Shown: positions 52,870 to 62,372 of the stretch, one piece after another
How the letters are laid out: the number at the start of each line of letters is the position of its first letter
Position numbering within the stretch: the stretch's first letter is position 1
Source: Thiomicrorhabdus sp. 6S3-12
GTDB taxonomy: Bacteria; Pseudomonadota; Gammaproteobacteria; Thiomicrospirales; Thiomicrospiraceae
Assembly (NCBI RefSeq): GCF_017571475.1
Contig: NZ_JAGETW010000006.1
Span: forward strand, 141,878 to 205,877
Direction of reading: 5' to 3'
Length of the DNA: 64,000 nt
Made by a program: the position numbers and the translations under genes
The notes under the pieces: generated by a model
Told to the model about the DNA's origin: nothing
Database searches by the model: none
What the model saw: only the letters and a program-made list of their open reading frames with translations

Positions 52870-55797
52870 TTACAGTTTCCGAAGGTAGGCTAAAGTTTCA
52901 GTCGCATTGAGGGGTTTGCTGTACAGAAAGCCCTGCAATTGATAACAACCGTTTTGCAACAGAAACTCGCGCTGTTCAACGGTTTCGACGCCTTCGGCAA
53001 TAACCTCCAGCCCGAGGTTTTCCGCCATGGAGATGATGGTTTTGGTAATAACGGCATCATCTTCATCGTCTGGCAAGTCACGGATAAAGGAGCGGTCGAT
53101 TTTAAGTTTTCTGACCGGGAGTTTTTTAAGGTATGAAAGCGAGGAGTAACCAGTACCGAAGTCGTCAATGGAAATTTTGATGCCCAGTTCGCGAAGCTGA
53201 TTCATTTTTTGCGACATCTCTTCAAGATTCGTCATGATATCGCTCTCGGTCAGTTCGAGTTCGAGCCATGAACCTTCACATTGCATCTTGCTTAGCAGGT
53301 TGTAGATAAAGGTGAAAAAGTCTTTCTGTTGAACTTGTTTGACGGCAAGGTTCAAAGAGAGGCGGCCTTCGATAACGCCGAGTTTTTTCCATTGCGTATA
53401 GTGCTCAATGGCTTTTCGCATTACCTGTCGGTCCAGTTGCACGATTAGGCCGGTTTTTTCCGCGATCGGGATAAAATCGCTCGGCGGAATGATATCGCCG
53501 TCTTTGTTTTTCCATCTGACGAGGACTTCCAGTCCGACCAGTTTGCCGTTTTGTGCATTGATCTGCGGTTGGAAGTAGGGGATGAATTCCTCGTTATCCA
53601 GTGCCTGGCGGATTTTAGTCTGCATTGACAGATGTTCGAATGCCTGTTCGGTTAAGTCATTGGTGTAGAACTGGAAGTTATTGCGCCCCTGATCCTTGGC
53701 GCGATACATTGCGGCATCTGCCGCTTTGAGCAGAGCGTCTGGAGTGATCGCGTCTTTCGGGTAGATGCTGATACCGACGCTGTTTGACAGGTAAAAGGTA
53801 TGATCTCGAATCGTCAGCGGCTGGCTGGTGGCGTTGATCAATTTCTGAGCCAGTGCCGAAGCATCCTGATAATCGTTCAGCGGTTCCTGCAGAATCGTGA
53901 ATTCATCACCGCCCAAACGGGAAATGGTATCGTCTTTGCGTAGACTGTCGCTGAGGCGTCTGGCCATCGCTTGCAGTACCTGGTCGCCGGTGTCGTGGCC
54001 TAAAGAATCGTTGATCTGCTTGAAATGGTCAAGGTCGATAAAAAGAACGGCAAACTGGCTGTTATTGCGTTCGGCTCGGTGGATCGCCTGCTCGATTCGT
54101 TGATACAGCAAAGCTCGGTTCGGGAGCTGTGTCAGCGCATCATGATAAGCCTGGTGCTGTAATGTTTGAGTCTGCTCTCGGAGCTTGATTTCCAGTTGGC
54201 GGTGGCTGCTGATATCCTGATAGGTTCCCAGCAGGCCGGTCACTTTACCGGTTTCATCTCTGAGAGGCAGTTTGGACATCATCCAGATTTGAATGCTGCC
54301 ATCCTCGTCAATGAAAGCGTCTTCGAGCTGCAGCAGAGAGCGACCTTCATTGAGCACGAACATATCCTGCTTGAAGTAGGTATTTCCCTGTCCGGAAGGC
54401 CATTCGATTTCAAGGTCGTTTTTGCCTCGAAGTTCATCCTGACTGCTTATTTTCAGATCATTCAGAAAATGCTGGTTCGCGCCAAGATAGTCGCCGTTTT
54501 TGTCTTTCCAGAAAATGCGTGTTGGTACGGTCTGCAAAATATTTTCAAACAGTTGGTTCTGTTCGCGCAGAGTTTCCTCGACTTCCTTTAATTCGCTGAT
54601 GTCTCTATTGAACAGGGCGATGGCTTCTTCGCCCTTGAATTGAACTTTCTGAATATTGGCCTTTACCGGGTAAGCGGTGCCGTTTTTACGAACCTGTGAC
54701 AGTAATTTCTGTTGATTGGGATTTTTCTCGGCCTGGATGCTGTATTGTTCGAGTTCACCGTTGGTCAAATGCGGGTAGACCTGATCAATACTCATTTTCT
54801 GAAGCTCTTCCAGAGTGTACCCCAGGCTTTCTAGAGCATCTTTATTGGCGTACAGGTAGCGCGAGTTGTGTGTGCTGTAGATGAAGATTTCCTGATAGGC
54901 CCGCTCCATAATCTCAGCAAGTTCATTGTTCTGTGTCTGCAGTTCCAAGGCATGCGTGATATCGGTCGAAGAGCCTACCGCTTTGAGCGGTCTATTGTGT
55001 TCATCGTATTCAATAAAACCGGTCAGTTCTATGATTCCCGTTTTACCGTCCCGGCGTTTGACTTTGTGGGTAAGGTGTTGCTTTTCTCCGGTAAGGATAG
55101 CCGTCTCCAATGCGTTTTTGAGTTTCTTCGCATCTTCGGCCTCAGTGGAAACATTAAGAAGGTAAGCTAAATCCGGTTGAAAGCTGCCGGGTTCAGTGCC
55201 GTGCATATGATAAATCTCATCAGACCAGTTGATCAGACCGGTTTTTAGGTCCAGCTCCCAACTTCCAACTTTGGCCAGCTCTTGTGTCTGTTTTAGTAGC
55301 GATTTTTGCTTAAGGAGTTCATGGTTACTGGCTTGCAGGGCTTTTGTCGTGTCTTGCAACGATTGGATGATCTCTTCCGGTTCTGAGGTTTCCAGCATGA
55401 CCATCAGTCGGAGATTATCGGTGATGGGGTAGTGACGATGAGTGGATATCTGCAGCCATCTTTTTTCACCGTCCTGACAACTTAAATGACAGGGAACCGA
55501 AAGGGTGTTATGCGTTTTATCGTTGTTTGCCGAGAGCTGAGCATTCCATTGGTTGATGATCAAGTTGCGATAGTCATCGTCTGGGCAGGTCTTTTCAAAC
55601 CACGTATGCAGATCAGGGGTTTCCTCGAGTGGATAGCCAATGGTTTCCAGATAAGATTTGTTAACCAGAATTAAGGCGTCATTATCTTTATTCACGCCGG
55701 GAACTCGTTGAAGTATGGCGACCGGATTGGGCATCAGGTTGAGTAAAGTTTGCCATGCATTCATGGTCAGGGAGGGTAGTTCGCCTTGGCTCAACAT
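52870..55797 (-). CDS. PAS-GGDEF-EAL cyclic-di-GMP signalling protein
   Basis: A 975-residue soluble protein with four PAS-like domains (about 15-130, 165-285, 290-405 and 415-530; WSDEIYHMHGTEPG and ILQTVPTRIFWKDKNGDYLGAN are typical), then a GGDEF domain (about 550-705) with intact SRLGGDEFTI and an EAL domain (about 720-970) with EVLVRW (EVL variant), ELTESDIM, DDFGTGYSSLSYLK and VIAEGVET. Both catalytic sites look usable, so direction of activity is open. It follows the LuxR-type gene of the adhesin export operon by 98 bases on the same strand and may control the adhesin through c-di-GMP. Confidence 0.92.
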   Translation of the reverse strand: MLSQGELPSLTMNAWQTLLNLMPNPVAILQRVPGVNKDNDALILVNKSYLETIGYPLEETPDLHTWFEKTCPDDDYRNLIINQWNAQLSANNDKTHNTLSVPCHLSCQDGEKRWLQISTHRHYPITDNLRLMVMLETSEPEEIIQSLQDTTKALQASNHELLKQKSLLKQTQELAKVGSWELDLKTGLINWSDEIYHMHGTEPGSFQPDLAYLLNVSTEAEDAKKLKNALETAILTGEKQHLTHKVKRRDGKTGIIELTGFIEYDEHNRPLKAVGSSTDITHALELQTQNNELAEIMERAYQEIFIYSTHNSRYLYANKDALESLGYTLEELQKMSIDQVYPHLTNGELEQYSIQAEKNPNQQKLLSQVRKNGTAYPVKANIQKVQFKGEEAIALFNRDISELKEVEETLREQNQLFENILQTVPTRIFWKDKNGDYLGANQHFLNDLKISSQDELRGKNDLEIEWPSGQGNTYFKQDMFVLNEGRSLLQLEDAFIDEDGSIQIWMMSKLPLRDETGKVTGLLGTYQDISSHRQLEIKLREQTQTLQHQAYHDALTQLPNRALLYQRIEQAIHRAERNNSQFAVLFIDLDHFKQINDSLGHDTGDQVLQAMARRLSDSLRKDDTISRLGGDEFTILQEPLNDYQDASALAQKLINATSQPLTIRDHTFYLSNSVGISIYPKDAITPDALLKAADAAMYRAKDQGRNNFQFYTNDLTEQAFEHLSMQTKIRQALDNEEFIPYFQPQINAQNGKLVGLEVLVRWKNKDGDIIPPSDFIPIAEKTGLIVQLDRQVMRKAIEHYTQWKKLGVIEGRLSLNLAVKQVQQKDFFTFIYNLLSKMQCEGSWLELELTESDIMTNLEEMSQKMNQLRELGIKISIDDFGTGYSSLSYLKKLPVRKLKIDRSFIRDLPDDEDDAVITKTIISMAENLGLEVIAEGVETVEQREFLLQNGCYQLQGFLYSKPLNATETLAYLRKL

Positions 55798-55895
55798 TGT
55801 TTTTATTACCTGATTACTCGCATTTGTATTGTGAACAGCTGTGTATTCGCTTTTCGTTGAACTCAGCGAAAAGCATCATAAAGCGGTTTGCCCTG

Positions 55896-56495
55896 TTAAT
55901 TGACCGCGCCTCTGATATAAAGCATAAGATGCAGTCGGTCTCGAAGATTCAGTTTGTTATAAATTTGCGTCAGATGGGATTTGACGGTTCTTTCACTAAT
56001 CTTCATCTCTTCAGCGATCTCATGATTTGATTCACCCTGCGCGACTTTTTCAGCGACTTCTTTTTCTTTCTGGGTTAATTCATCGAGATTTGGCTGGTAT
56101 TTGGATTCAATCTTCTGAGAGGTTCTTTTAATAAGGTCGTTCACGATTGGGGAGGGAAGCCAGACCGCACCTTTTTCAACGGTTTGTTTGGCAAGTTTTA
56201 GCATTTCTGCATTGGATAATGCATCAAGGTAGCCGGTTGCTCCTGAGGAAAATGCATCCTTAAATTCATTCAGATCGGCCTTCCGGGTCAGTGCAATGAC
56301 TTTATTTCCCTGCTTCACAAAGTGAGTAATCCGGTTCTGCCAACCGGGTGTTTGCGTTACGATCCAAGTCAGCTCGTTAGGTGTTGCTGTTTTATCGGAA
56401 TCAATATTCATCTCTTCAACAAATTCAACCTGGATCTCAGGGAAAACGGATTTCCAATGATCGGTAGTAAAGCCTTTTTCGGTGAAAAGTTGCAT
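55896..56495 (-). CDS. LuxR/NarL-type transcription regulator with degenerate receiver
   Basis: A 199-residue protein. The C-terminal helix-turn-helix (about 135-195) is LuxR/FixJ-type: LTQKEKEVAEKVAQGESNHEIAEEMKISERTVKSHL split after KVAQGE. The N-terminal 120 residues have the size of a receiver but no acidic pocket or phospho-Asp motif is visible, so control is probably not by phosphorylation. It starts one base after the stop of the HlyD-like gene, so it belongs to the adhesin secretion operon. Confidence 0.85.
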   Translation of the reverse strand: MQLFTEKGFTTDHWKSVFPEIQVEFVEEMNIDSDKTATPNELTWIVTQTPGWQNRITHFVKQGNKVIALTRKADLNEFKDAFSSGATGYLDALSNAEMLKLAKQTVEKGAVWLPSPIVNDLIKRTSQKIESKYQPNLDELTQKEKEVAEKVAQGESNHEIAEEMKISERTVKSHLTQIYNKLNLRDRLHLMLYIRGAVN

Positions 56496-56496
56496 C

Positions 56497-57918
56497 TTAT
56501 CTCTCTCTCATTGCTTCGGAAGAAGCGCGTAAAATGGGTTTGAAAAGATATTCAAGGACAGTTTTTTTGCCGGTAATGATATCCACTTGTGCAGTCATAC
56601 CTGGAATAATCTCTAGTTTATCAGATAAATCCGTACTATTATTACGCAATTTTACCATGTAGTAAGTCTCATTCTTTTCATCGGTAATGGAGTCGGGACT
56701 GATCTGCATGACGATCGCATCCATACCTCCGTAAATTGCAAAATCGTAAGCGCTGAATTTAATGGTCGCATCCTGACCGACTCGGATAAAGGCGATATCC
56801 TTAGGAGAAATTTTCGCTTCGATAATTAAGTTATCGTCCGTCGGAATGATTTCTAAAGCGGTTTGTCCAGGGCTGAGAACCCCTCCGATGGTATTGGCCA
56901 AAAGACGCTGAACCGTTCCATTGATTGGCGCTCTGATTTCAGTCTGTGCGACCACGTCTCTAAGTCCTTTTGCCACCTGTTCCAGACTTGAGAGTTTGGT
57001 CGAAGCTTCGGTAAGTTGCTCACGCCAACGTTTGTCGGTCGTTATCTTAAGTTCGGCGATTTTATTTCGCGCCTCGTTAATGGCGCCACGGTTACGGGAA
57101 ATAATCGCCTGTGTCTTGGCTAAATCTCCGCGCATTCTGTTGAGTTCTCTTTCAAGGCGTAACAGCTCAACTTGGGAAACGGCACCGGATTTAAGCAGTG
57201 GACGGGTTGCGGCCAATTCTCTTGAGAGCAGAGCGATGCTTTGTTCGTGCTGTGCTTCAGCCGCGGCAGCTTCGCGCAGGGCTTGCTGACGTTGATAGAG
57301 TTGAGAGCGCAAGATTTTATTTTGTTCATTGAACTCGGATTGGTTTGACTGGTACAGGCGTTTTTCCCGTTCGATGATATCCGGCGCAGCCTGTGCCAGT
57401 GATTCTGGAAATTCCAGAGGAGTATTTTCCGTCAGTGCTTGAAGACGAATGATTTCAGCCTGTAGTGCAAGGCTTTGCGCTTCATTTTCAAAGAAATTCG
57501 ACTGCGAGCGTGTTGCGTCTATTTTCAGAAGCAGATCGCCTTTTTTAACCTGTTGGCCTTCGGCAACCAAGATCTCCTTGATAACGCCGCCATCCAGCGA
57601 TTGCACCATTTGCAGTTTTTGCGATGGGATGACTTTACCTATGCCGCGTGTAATTTCATCCAGGCTGGCATTGGCAGCCCAGACGATGAGCAGGATAATC
57701 GTAATTAAGACCATATACAGAACACGTTTGGCACGAATCGGTTGCTGTTGGATCCGCGCCCATTCAGCATCGACGACCCAGTCGCTGGCATTGATTTTGT
57801 TCGTTCTCGGAATAGCCAGGTCCATTAGCGGCTTTCCTTTCCCGCCAATTTTATCGCTTAGAGTGCCGACTTCGTTGAATGCTGCTTCTTCGGCTGTTTT
57901 GGAGTTATCCATTCTCAT
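56497..57918 (-). CDS. lapC: HlyD/LapC-type membrane fusion protein of a type I secretion system
   Basis: A 473-residue adaptor with one N-terminal membrane helix (about 68-86, RVLYMVLITIILLIVWAA), a biotinyl-lipoyl half (GQQVKKGDLLLKIDATRSQ), long coiled coils (about 140-320) and the second lipoyl half (TEIRAPINGTVQRLL). It links the inner-membrane ABC transporter to the outer-membrane channel. Its ATG overlaps the transporter stop (ATGA). Called LapC-like because of the neighbours. Confidence 0.92.
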   Translation of the reverse strand: MRMDNSKTAEEAAFNEVGTLSDKIGGKGKPLMDLAIPRTNKINASDWVVDAEWARIQQQPIRAKRVLYMVLITIILLIVWAANASLDEITRGIGKVIPSQKLQMVQSLDGGVIKEILVAEGQQVKKGDLLLKIDATRSQSNFFENEAQSLALQAEIIRLQALTENTPLEFPESLAQAAPDIIEREKRLYQSNQSEFNEQNKILRSQLYQRQQALREAAAAEAQHEQSIALLSRELAATRPLLKSGAVSQVELLRLERELNRMRGDLAKTQAIISRNRGAINEARNKIAELKITTDKRWREQLTEASTKLSSLEQVAKGLRDVVAQTEIRAPINGTVQRLLANTIGGVLSPGQTALEIIPTDDNLIIEAKISPKDIAFIRVGQDATIKFSAYDFAIYGGMDAIVMQISPDSITDEKNETYYMVKLRNNSTDLSDKLEIIPGMTAQVDIITGKKTVLEYLFKPILRASSEAMRER

Positions 57919-60056
57919 GAGGCATTTTTTCCAACTTGTCCGTGTCGCAACGCCTCAAGTACCTGGTCTTTTGGACCGTCGGCAACCAATCTGCCTTTAT
58001 CAAAGACGATAATGCGTTCAACCAAATTAAGTAAACTTGTTCTGTGTGTAATGGTGATCAGTGTTTTTCCCTGAATAATCTGTTTCAGATTGCGGCTGAA
58101 TTGATTCTCGGCAGAGAAATCCAGAGATGCGGTTGGTTCGTCAAATAACAGTATCGGCGGATCGTTGATCAGTGCACGGGCTAGCGCCACCATCTGTTTC
58201 TGGCCGCCGGATAATTGTTGGCCCCGTTCACCAACTTGCATATTAAACCCTTCCGGGTGAGAGCGGATTAAACTTTCAAGACCGGTGATTTTACTGACAT
58301 TCAGAATCTGTTCGTCGCTGGCTAAAGGAGCGGCAAAGGTTAGGTTGTCTTTAAGGGTTCCATTAAACAAAACAATGTCTTGAGGAATATAACCGATATT
58401 GCGTCGCAATTCTGCCGGGTCGATTTGGCGCAGGTCAATACCGTCAATGAGTATGCTGCCGTTTTCCGGTTGATACAAACCAAGCAGAAGTTTCTCGACA
58501 GTCGTTTTACCGGAACCGTTGCGACCGAGAATGGCGACGTGTTCACCTTCCTTGATTTTGAAATTAACGCCTTTCAAGACATGGCGTTCATCATTCGGAT
58601 ATTTGAAGTCAATCTGTTGAAAGTCGATTTCACCTCTCAGTTTACCCTGGCTGATCCAGGATTTACCGGCCGGACGTTCGACTTTACGCTTCATAATTTC
58701 TTCAAGTGCCTGATAAGAGGTGGACGCGAAATGATATTGAGATAGAAGGGCTGCCGTCTGACTGACCGGCGCCATCGCACGGGAAGTCAAAAGGTAGGCA
58801 GCGATCAATCCACCCTGGGAGATTTCACCCTCGATAATCAGGTAGACCCCCAGAATAATAACGCTGACACCGGCAAGGTGCTGTATCCATTGCGCTCCAC
58901 TGGTGATCGAAGCGGAAAGAAAACGCATTTTTGCAGTATTGCGGGTAATAAAAAGAGTGGCTTTTTCCCAGCGTGATTGCACACGGCTTTGCGCATTGAA
59001 ACTTTTGAGCGTTTCGATGTTGGAGATACCTTCGTAAAGGGTATCGTTACGGGTTGCACTGGCTTCCATCGAATCGATCGAGAGTTCATGCATCTTCTGT
59101 TGTGCGCTTAAAGCGTAGCTTAAAACGATAATAATCGAGATAACGATCGGAATGATCAATATCGGATTAATCAAAGCGATAATTAAGGTAAAGAGAAGGA
59201 CGAACGGCAGGTCGACCAGTGTAGTAACCGTCAGTGAGCCGATAAAGCTGCGTATGGCCTCAAACGATTGCACATTGGAGATAAAAGAACCTGAAGAATA
59301 AGGGCGGTTAGCCAGCTGCATATTCAGGATTCTCTCCATGATCGTTGAGGAGAGTTTTACGTCGGTACGCGTTGCTGCCAGGTCTATAAACCAACTTCGC
59401 ATCAGCCTTAATACCAATTCGGTTACGATGACGATAAAAATTCCCGCGGCCAGAATCCAGAGTGTTTCCGTTGTATGGTTCGGCACTACCCGGTCATAAA
59501 TGTTCATGACGAAAAGGGGCATGGCGATTGCGAATAAATTGATCATCACCGAGGCAAGGATAATGTCCTTGTACAGTCCTCGGCTTTCCTGAATTACGCC
59601 CCAAAACCAATGTAATGATGGTTTTTCGATTTTCAGTGATTGGTTCTGGTAGAGAAACTCAGGACGAACATAAATGACCTGACCGATATATTGCTCTTCC
59701 AATTCTTCGAGAGGAATCGAATCGGTGCTGTCAGGTAATTCGGAAAAGGCGACCAGCGCGTTGTGATTGTCGAACCCATACAGGATACAGGCGTCATTAT
59801 CACCTGTAGTCGGGTTTCTACACAGTAATATGCAAGGGAGTAGATGAGGGTTAATCTGCTGAAGTTTGCGCGATTGTACTTTGCTGCTTAGACCGGCTCT
59901 TTTGGCAGCTCTTTCAAAAGTAGAAGGAGTCAGGAAGCCTTGTTCCAGAGGCAAGCCGTTTAACAAAGATTCTCTGGAGATTGGTCTGTCGTGAAGCTGG
60001 CATAGGTGTAGCAGGCAGTTTGCCAGAGGGTCGTGTTGTTGCAGATCAGTACTCAT
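57915..60056 (-). CDS. lapB: LapB-type ABC transporter of a type I secretion system
   Basis: A 713-residue transporter. N-terminal C39-like domain (about 10-130) without a clear catalytic Cys-His pair, so a substrate-binding rather than protease role; six-helix exporter domain (about 160-450); ATPase with Walker A ILGRNGSGKTTVEK, signature LSGGQKQMVALARAL and Walker B ILLFDEPTASLD. Degenerate C39 domains are normal in RTX-adhesin exporters. Forms an operon with the adaptor and the LuxR-type gene, opposite the giant adhesin gene. Confidence 0.93.
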   Translation of the reverse strand: MSTDLQQHDPLANCLLHLCQLHDRPISRESLLNGLPLEQGFLTPSTFERAAKRAGLSSKVQSRKLQQINPHLLPCILLCRNPTTGDNDACILYGFDNHNALVAFSELPDSTDSIPLEELEEQYIGQVIYVRPEFLYQNQSLKIEKPSLHWFWGVIQESRGLYKDIILASVMINLFAIAMPLFVMNIYDRVVPNHTTETLWILAAGIFIVIVTELVLRLMRSWFIDLAATRTDVKLSSTIMERILNMQLANRPYSSGSFISNVQSFEAIRSFIGSLTVTTLVDLPFVLLFTLIIALINPILIIPIVISIIIVLSYALSAQQKMHELSIDSMEASATRNDTLYEGISNIETLKSFNAQSRVQSRWEKATLFITRNTAKMRFLSASITSGAQWIQHLAGVSVIILGVYLIIEGEISQGGLIAAYLLTSRAMAPVSQTAALLSQYHFASTSYQALEEIMKRKVERPAGKSWISQGKLRGEIDFQQIDFKYPNDERHVLKGVNFKIKEGEHVAILGRNGSGKTTVEKLLLGLYQPENGSILIDGIDLRQIDPAELRRNIGYIPQDIVLFNGTLKDNLTFAAPLASDEQILNVSKITGLESLIRSHPEGFNMQVGERGQQLSGGQKQMVALARALINDPPILLFDEPTASLDFSAENQFSRNLKQIIQGKTLITITHRTSLLNLVERIIVFDKGRLVADGPKDQVLEALRHGQVGKNAS

Positions 60057-60158
60057 ATAAAGCTACAGTATTTATCTTCCATTTTTTATCGCTCTATTTT
60101 ATAGATATTTGCTTGTTAAAAGCTATTTTTGGCAAAAAATAGTCGGTATAAAAAAGGA

Positions 60159-60190
60159 AAAGCCACTAAAACGAATGTTTTAGTGGCTTT
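60159..60190 (-). terminator. Terminator of the TolC-OmpA gene
   Basis: A 14-bp perfect stem (AAAGCCACTAAAAC / GTTTTAGTGGCTTT) with four-base loop; on the minus strand it is followed by a T-rich tail (TTTTCCTTTTTT). Confidence 0.85.
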
Positions 60191-60210
60191 AAGTCGATTT
60201 TAAAAACCCT

Positions 60211-62058
60211 TTACTCTTTTACGATTAAAGTGATTTTAGATTCAACACGTCGGTTGGCTTTATGGGCTTCAGGTGTCATCGCATTGATAATAGGTTGCGA
60301 TTCACCAAAGCCGACACTGCTGACACGAGAAGTTTCAATCTGGTGAGTTTTTACCAGTTCTTTTGCAACCGCTTCCGCGCGTCTTTCAGATAGCCATTGG
60401 TTATACACTTCCGGTCCTTCCAGTGAAGCATGCCCCTGAATTTCAACTTTGGTATCAGGATGGTCTTTCATGAACTGGGCTAATTCGGCAATATCATTAG
60501 CATAACTCTGATCAATGATAGAAGAGTTGTATTTGAAGTTTACTGTCAGACGATAAGTGTTGCCATCTGCATCGTCAGCTGCTGGAACTTCGAATTTTGT
60601 TGCCTTAGGCATTGCAAGTGGGCCTGGGTGCTCGACTTCGCCGTACAAGTCAGGAATTTGCGCAATCGGGCAAGTCGTTTCAGGATCGACTGGGATTTCC
60701 TCGGCTCCAAGGTCGGTAAGACTTGGCATTTCGCCTTTGACAATGTTCAGTGTACTGAGCAGAAGACCCATTTCCGCCAAAGTTTTAGCGGTGGAAATGT
60801 TTCGATCGTAAACCGCATTGGCATAAGCGCGTCCAGCCTGGAAATATTCAATTTCGGTATCCAATAAATCCAGCAGGGTTCTTTGGCCGATCGAGAATTG
60901 ATCCTTGAAGGCTACGCGAACTTTATCGGATGCATCCAAGTGTTGGTTCAGGATTGGCATCTGGTCATTCAACTTGCGTACATCATTAAAAGAAATTTGC
61001 AGGTTTTGACGCATATCGACACAGGCTTTTTCGCGCAAATAAGTTGCTCGACTGACTTCTTCCAAAGCTCGTTGAACTTGGGAATCGGTACGTTTACCGT
61101 TATAAATGTTATAACGGAACTCCAAAGCCAGTCTTCCGTTCTGGGTTGCGTCATCATTACCTTCTAAGTCGTAAGTTTGGGCTCCGTATTCGCCGACCAA
61201 GTCAAGGCGAGGTTTGAAACCGGCTCTTTCGCGCTCAACACTGCTGCGTTTGGCATCAATATTGCGAATTGCTGCATGGAATGCAGCATTGTGCTGATAG
61301 GCATTATTCATGACATCGTCAAATGTCGTTGGAAGCGTGTTTTCGTCAAAATCGACGTTCGCCAGATCTTTCGAAGGGATGCTGCCGACAATTCGCAAAA
61401 AACGCGCGCTGACGTCATGCAGGTTTGCTTTTTCAGTAAGCAGGTTTGATTCTGCTAATGCCAAACGACCGCTGATTTGCTCCAGGTCTGCTCGACGGGT
61501 CGCGCCCGTCTCAACACCGGCAGCGATCTTTTTATAAACGTCTAGATGGTTTTGGTAGTTCTGCTGAGCGATTTCTGTCAGTTTGCGGTATCTCAAGACA
61601 TCTTGATAGGCGGTATAGGTATCCAGAGCCGTGTTTTCGACTGAGCTTAGAAGTTCAAAATAGCGAACCAGTTCAGTATTTTTGAAGCTTTCAGTGTTTT
61701 TCTCGGTGCGGTTGCCGTCATACAACATTTGTGTAAGCGATAGTTTGGCGCTGGCTCCGTCATAGCGCTCGTTTTGAGTGTAGCTTTTGTACATGAAAGC
61801 GTAATCGGCAAAGAAGTCCAGATTTGGACGATACTCAGATGCAGCACTGTTGGTATCTTGTTGTGACGCTAGAAAGTTATGCCATTGAGCCTGAACTTCA
61901 GGGTTTTTATCGATGGCATACTGAATCGTGTCGTTAAGATTATTAGGCGACATCGGTGCTGGAGAAACAGCCAGTGATGGCATCGATACAATCATTCCGG
62001 ATAAGGCGAGAAACTTTAAACCTCTACGAATAAAAGAGCGATCGAGCTGAGTAGTCAT
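60211..62058 (-). CDS. TolC-family outer-membrane channel fused to an OmpA-like domain
   Basis: A 615-residue exported protein. Signal peptide (about 1-31), TolC-type channel domain (about 40-445, with the repeated helical barrel patterns and YNGKRTDSQVQRAL), then a linker and an OmpA C-terminal domain (about 510-612) with NFKYNSSIID, VEIQGHASLEGPEVYNQWLSERRA split after HASLEGP, and RVSSVGFGESQPI. The OmpA part binds peptidoglycan. Ordinary TolC proteins are about 450-500 residues and lack this part. It is the outer-membrane component for the adhesin exporter; a terminator separates it from the transporter gene. Confidence 0.92.
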   Translation of the reverse strand: MTTQLDRSFIRRGLKFLALSGMIVSMPSLAVSPAPMSPNNLNDTIQYAIDKNPEVQAQWHNFLASQQDTNSAASEYRPNLDFFADYAFMYKSYTQNERYDGASAKLSLTQMLYDGNRTEKNTESFKNTELVRYFELLSSVENTALDTYTAYQDVLRYRKLTEIAQQNYQNHLDVYKKIAAGVETGATRRADLEQISGRLALAESNLLTEKANLHDVSARFLRIVGSIPSKDLANVDFDENTLPTTFDDVMNNAYQHNAAFHAAIRNIDAKRSSVERERAGFKPRLDLVGEYGAQTYDLEGNDDATQNGRLALEFRYNIYNGKRTDSQVQRALEEVSRATYLREKACVDMRQNLQISFNDVRKLNDQMPILNQHLDASDKVRVAFKDQFSIGQRTLLDLLDTEIEYFQAGRAYANAVYDRNISTAKTLAEMGLLLSTLNIVKGEMPSLTDLGAEEIPVDPETTCPIAQIPDLYGEVEHPGPLAMPKATKFEVPAADDADGNTYRLTVNFKYNSSIIDQSYANDIAELAQFMKDHPDTKVEIQGHASLEGPEVYNQWLSERRAEAVAKELVKTHQIETSRVSSVGFGESQPIINAMTPEAHKANRRVESKITLIVKE

Positions 62059-62372
62059 ATGAGTATCCTTCTTGAGTATGTTTTATATACTTTCTTTAGT
62101 GAAAGTTAATGTACAAATCTATTGTGCAACTTTAATTAGTCGATAAGAAATATTATTAATATAGTTATGGATTATATCCAATAAAAAAGTACAAACATCT
62201 GTGCGATAAAGATTTAATGAAGTTTTGTTTCAAAAGTAAATTACGATCAAGAAATGGTGTGAATAGGGTCTGATTAATACTTTAGTACGATGAAATGCGG
62301 ATTTTCGTTATTTACAATCAAATAACAATAAAAATACATGCATAAATCTCAGACAGAGTTAGGAGAGCCATT
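62059..62372. other. Divergent regulatory region between the TolC-OmpA and adhesin genes
   Basis: About 310 very AT-rich bases holding the divergent promoters. No operator could be recognised. TTAGGAGAG at its right end is the ribosome binding site of the adhesin gene. Confidence 0.45.

Noticed and set aside
52870..55797. LapD candidate
   Set aside because: LapD has a periplasmic domain, HAMP and degenerate GGDEF/EAL. This protein has no membrane segments and intact motifs.
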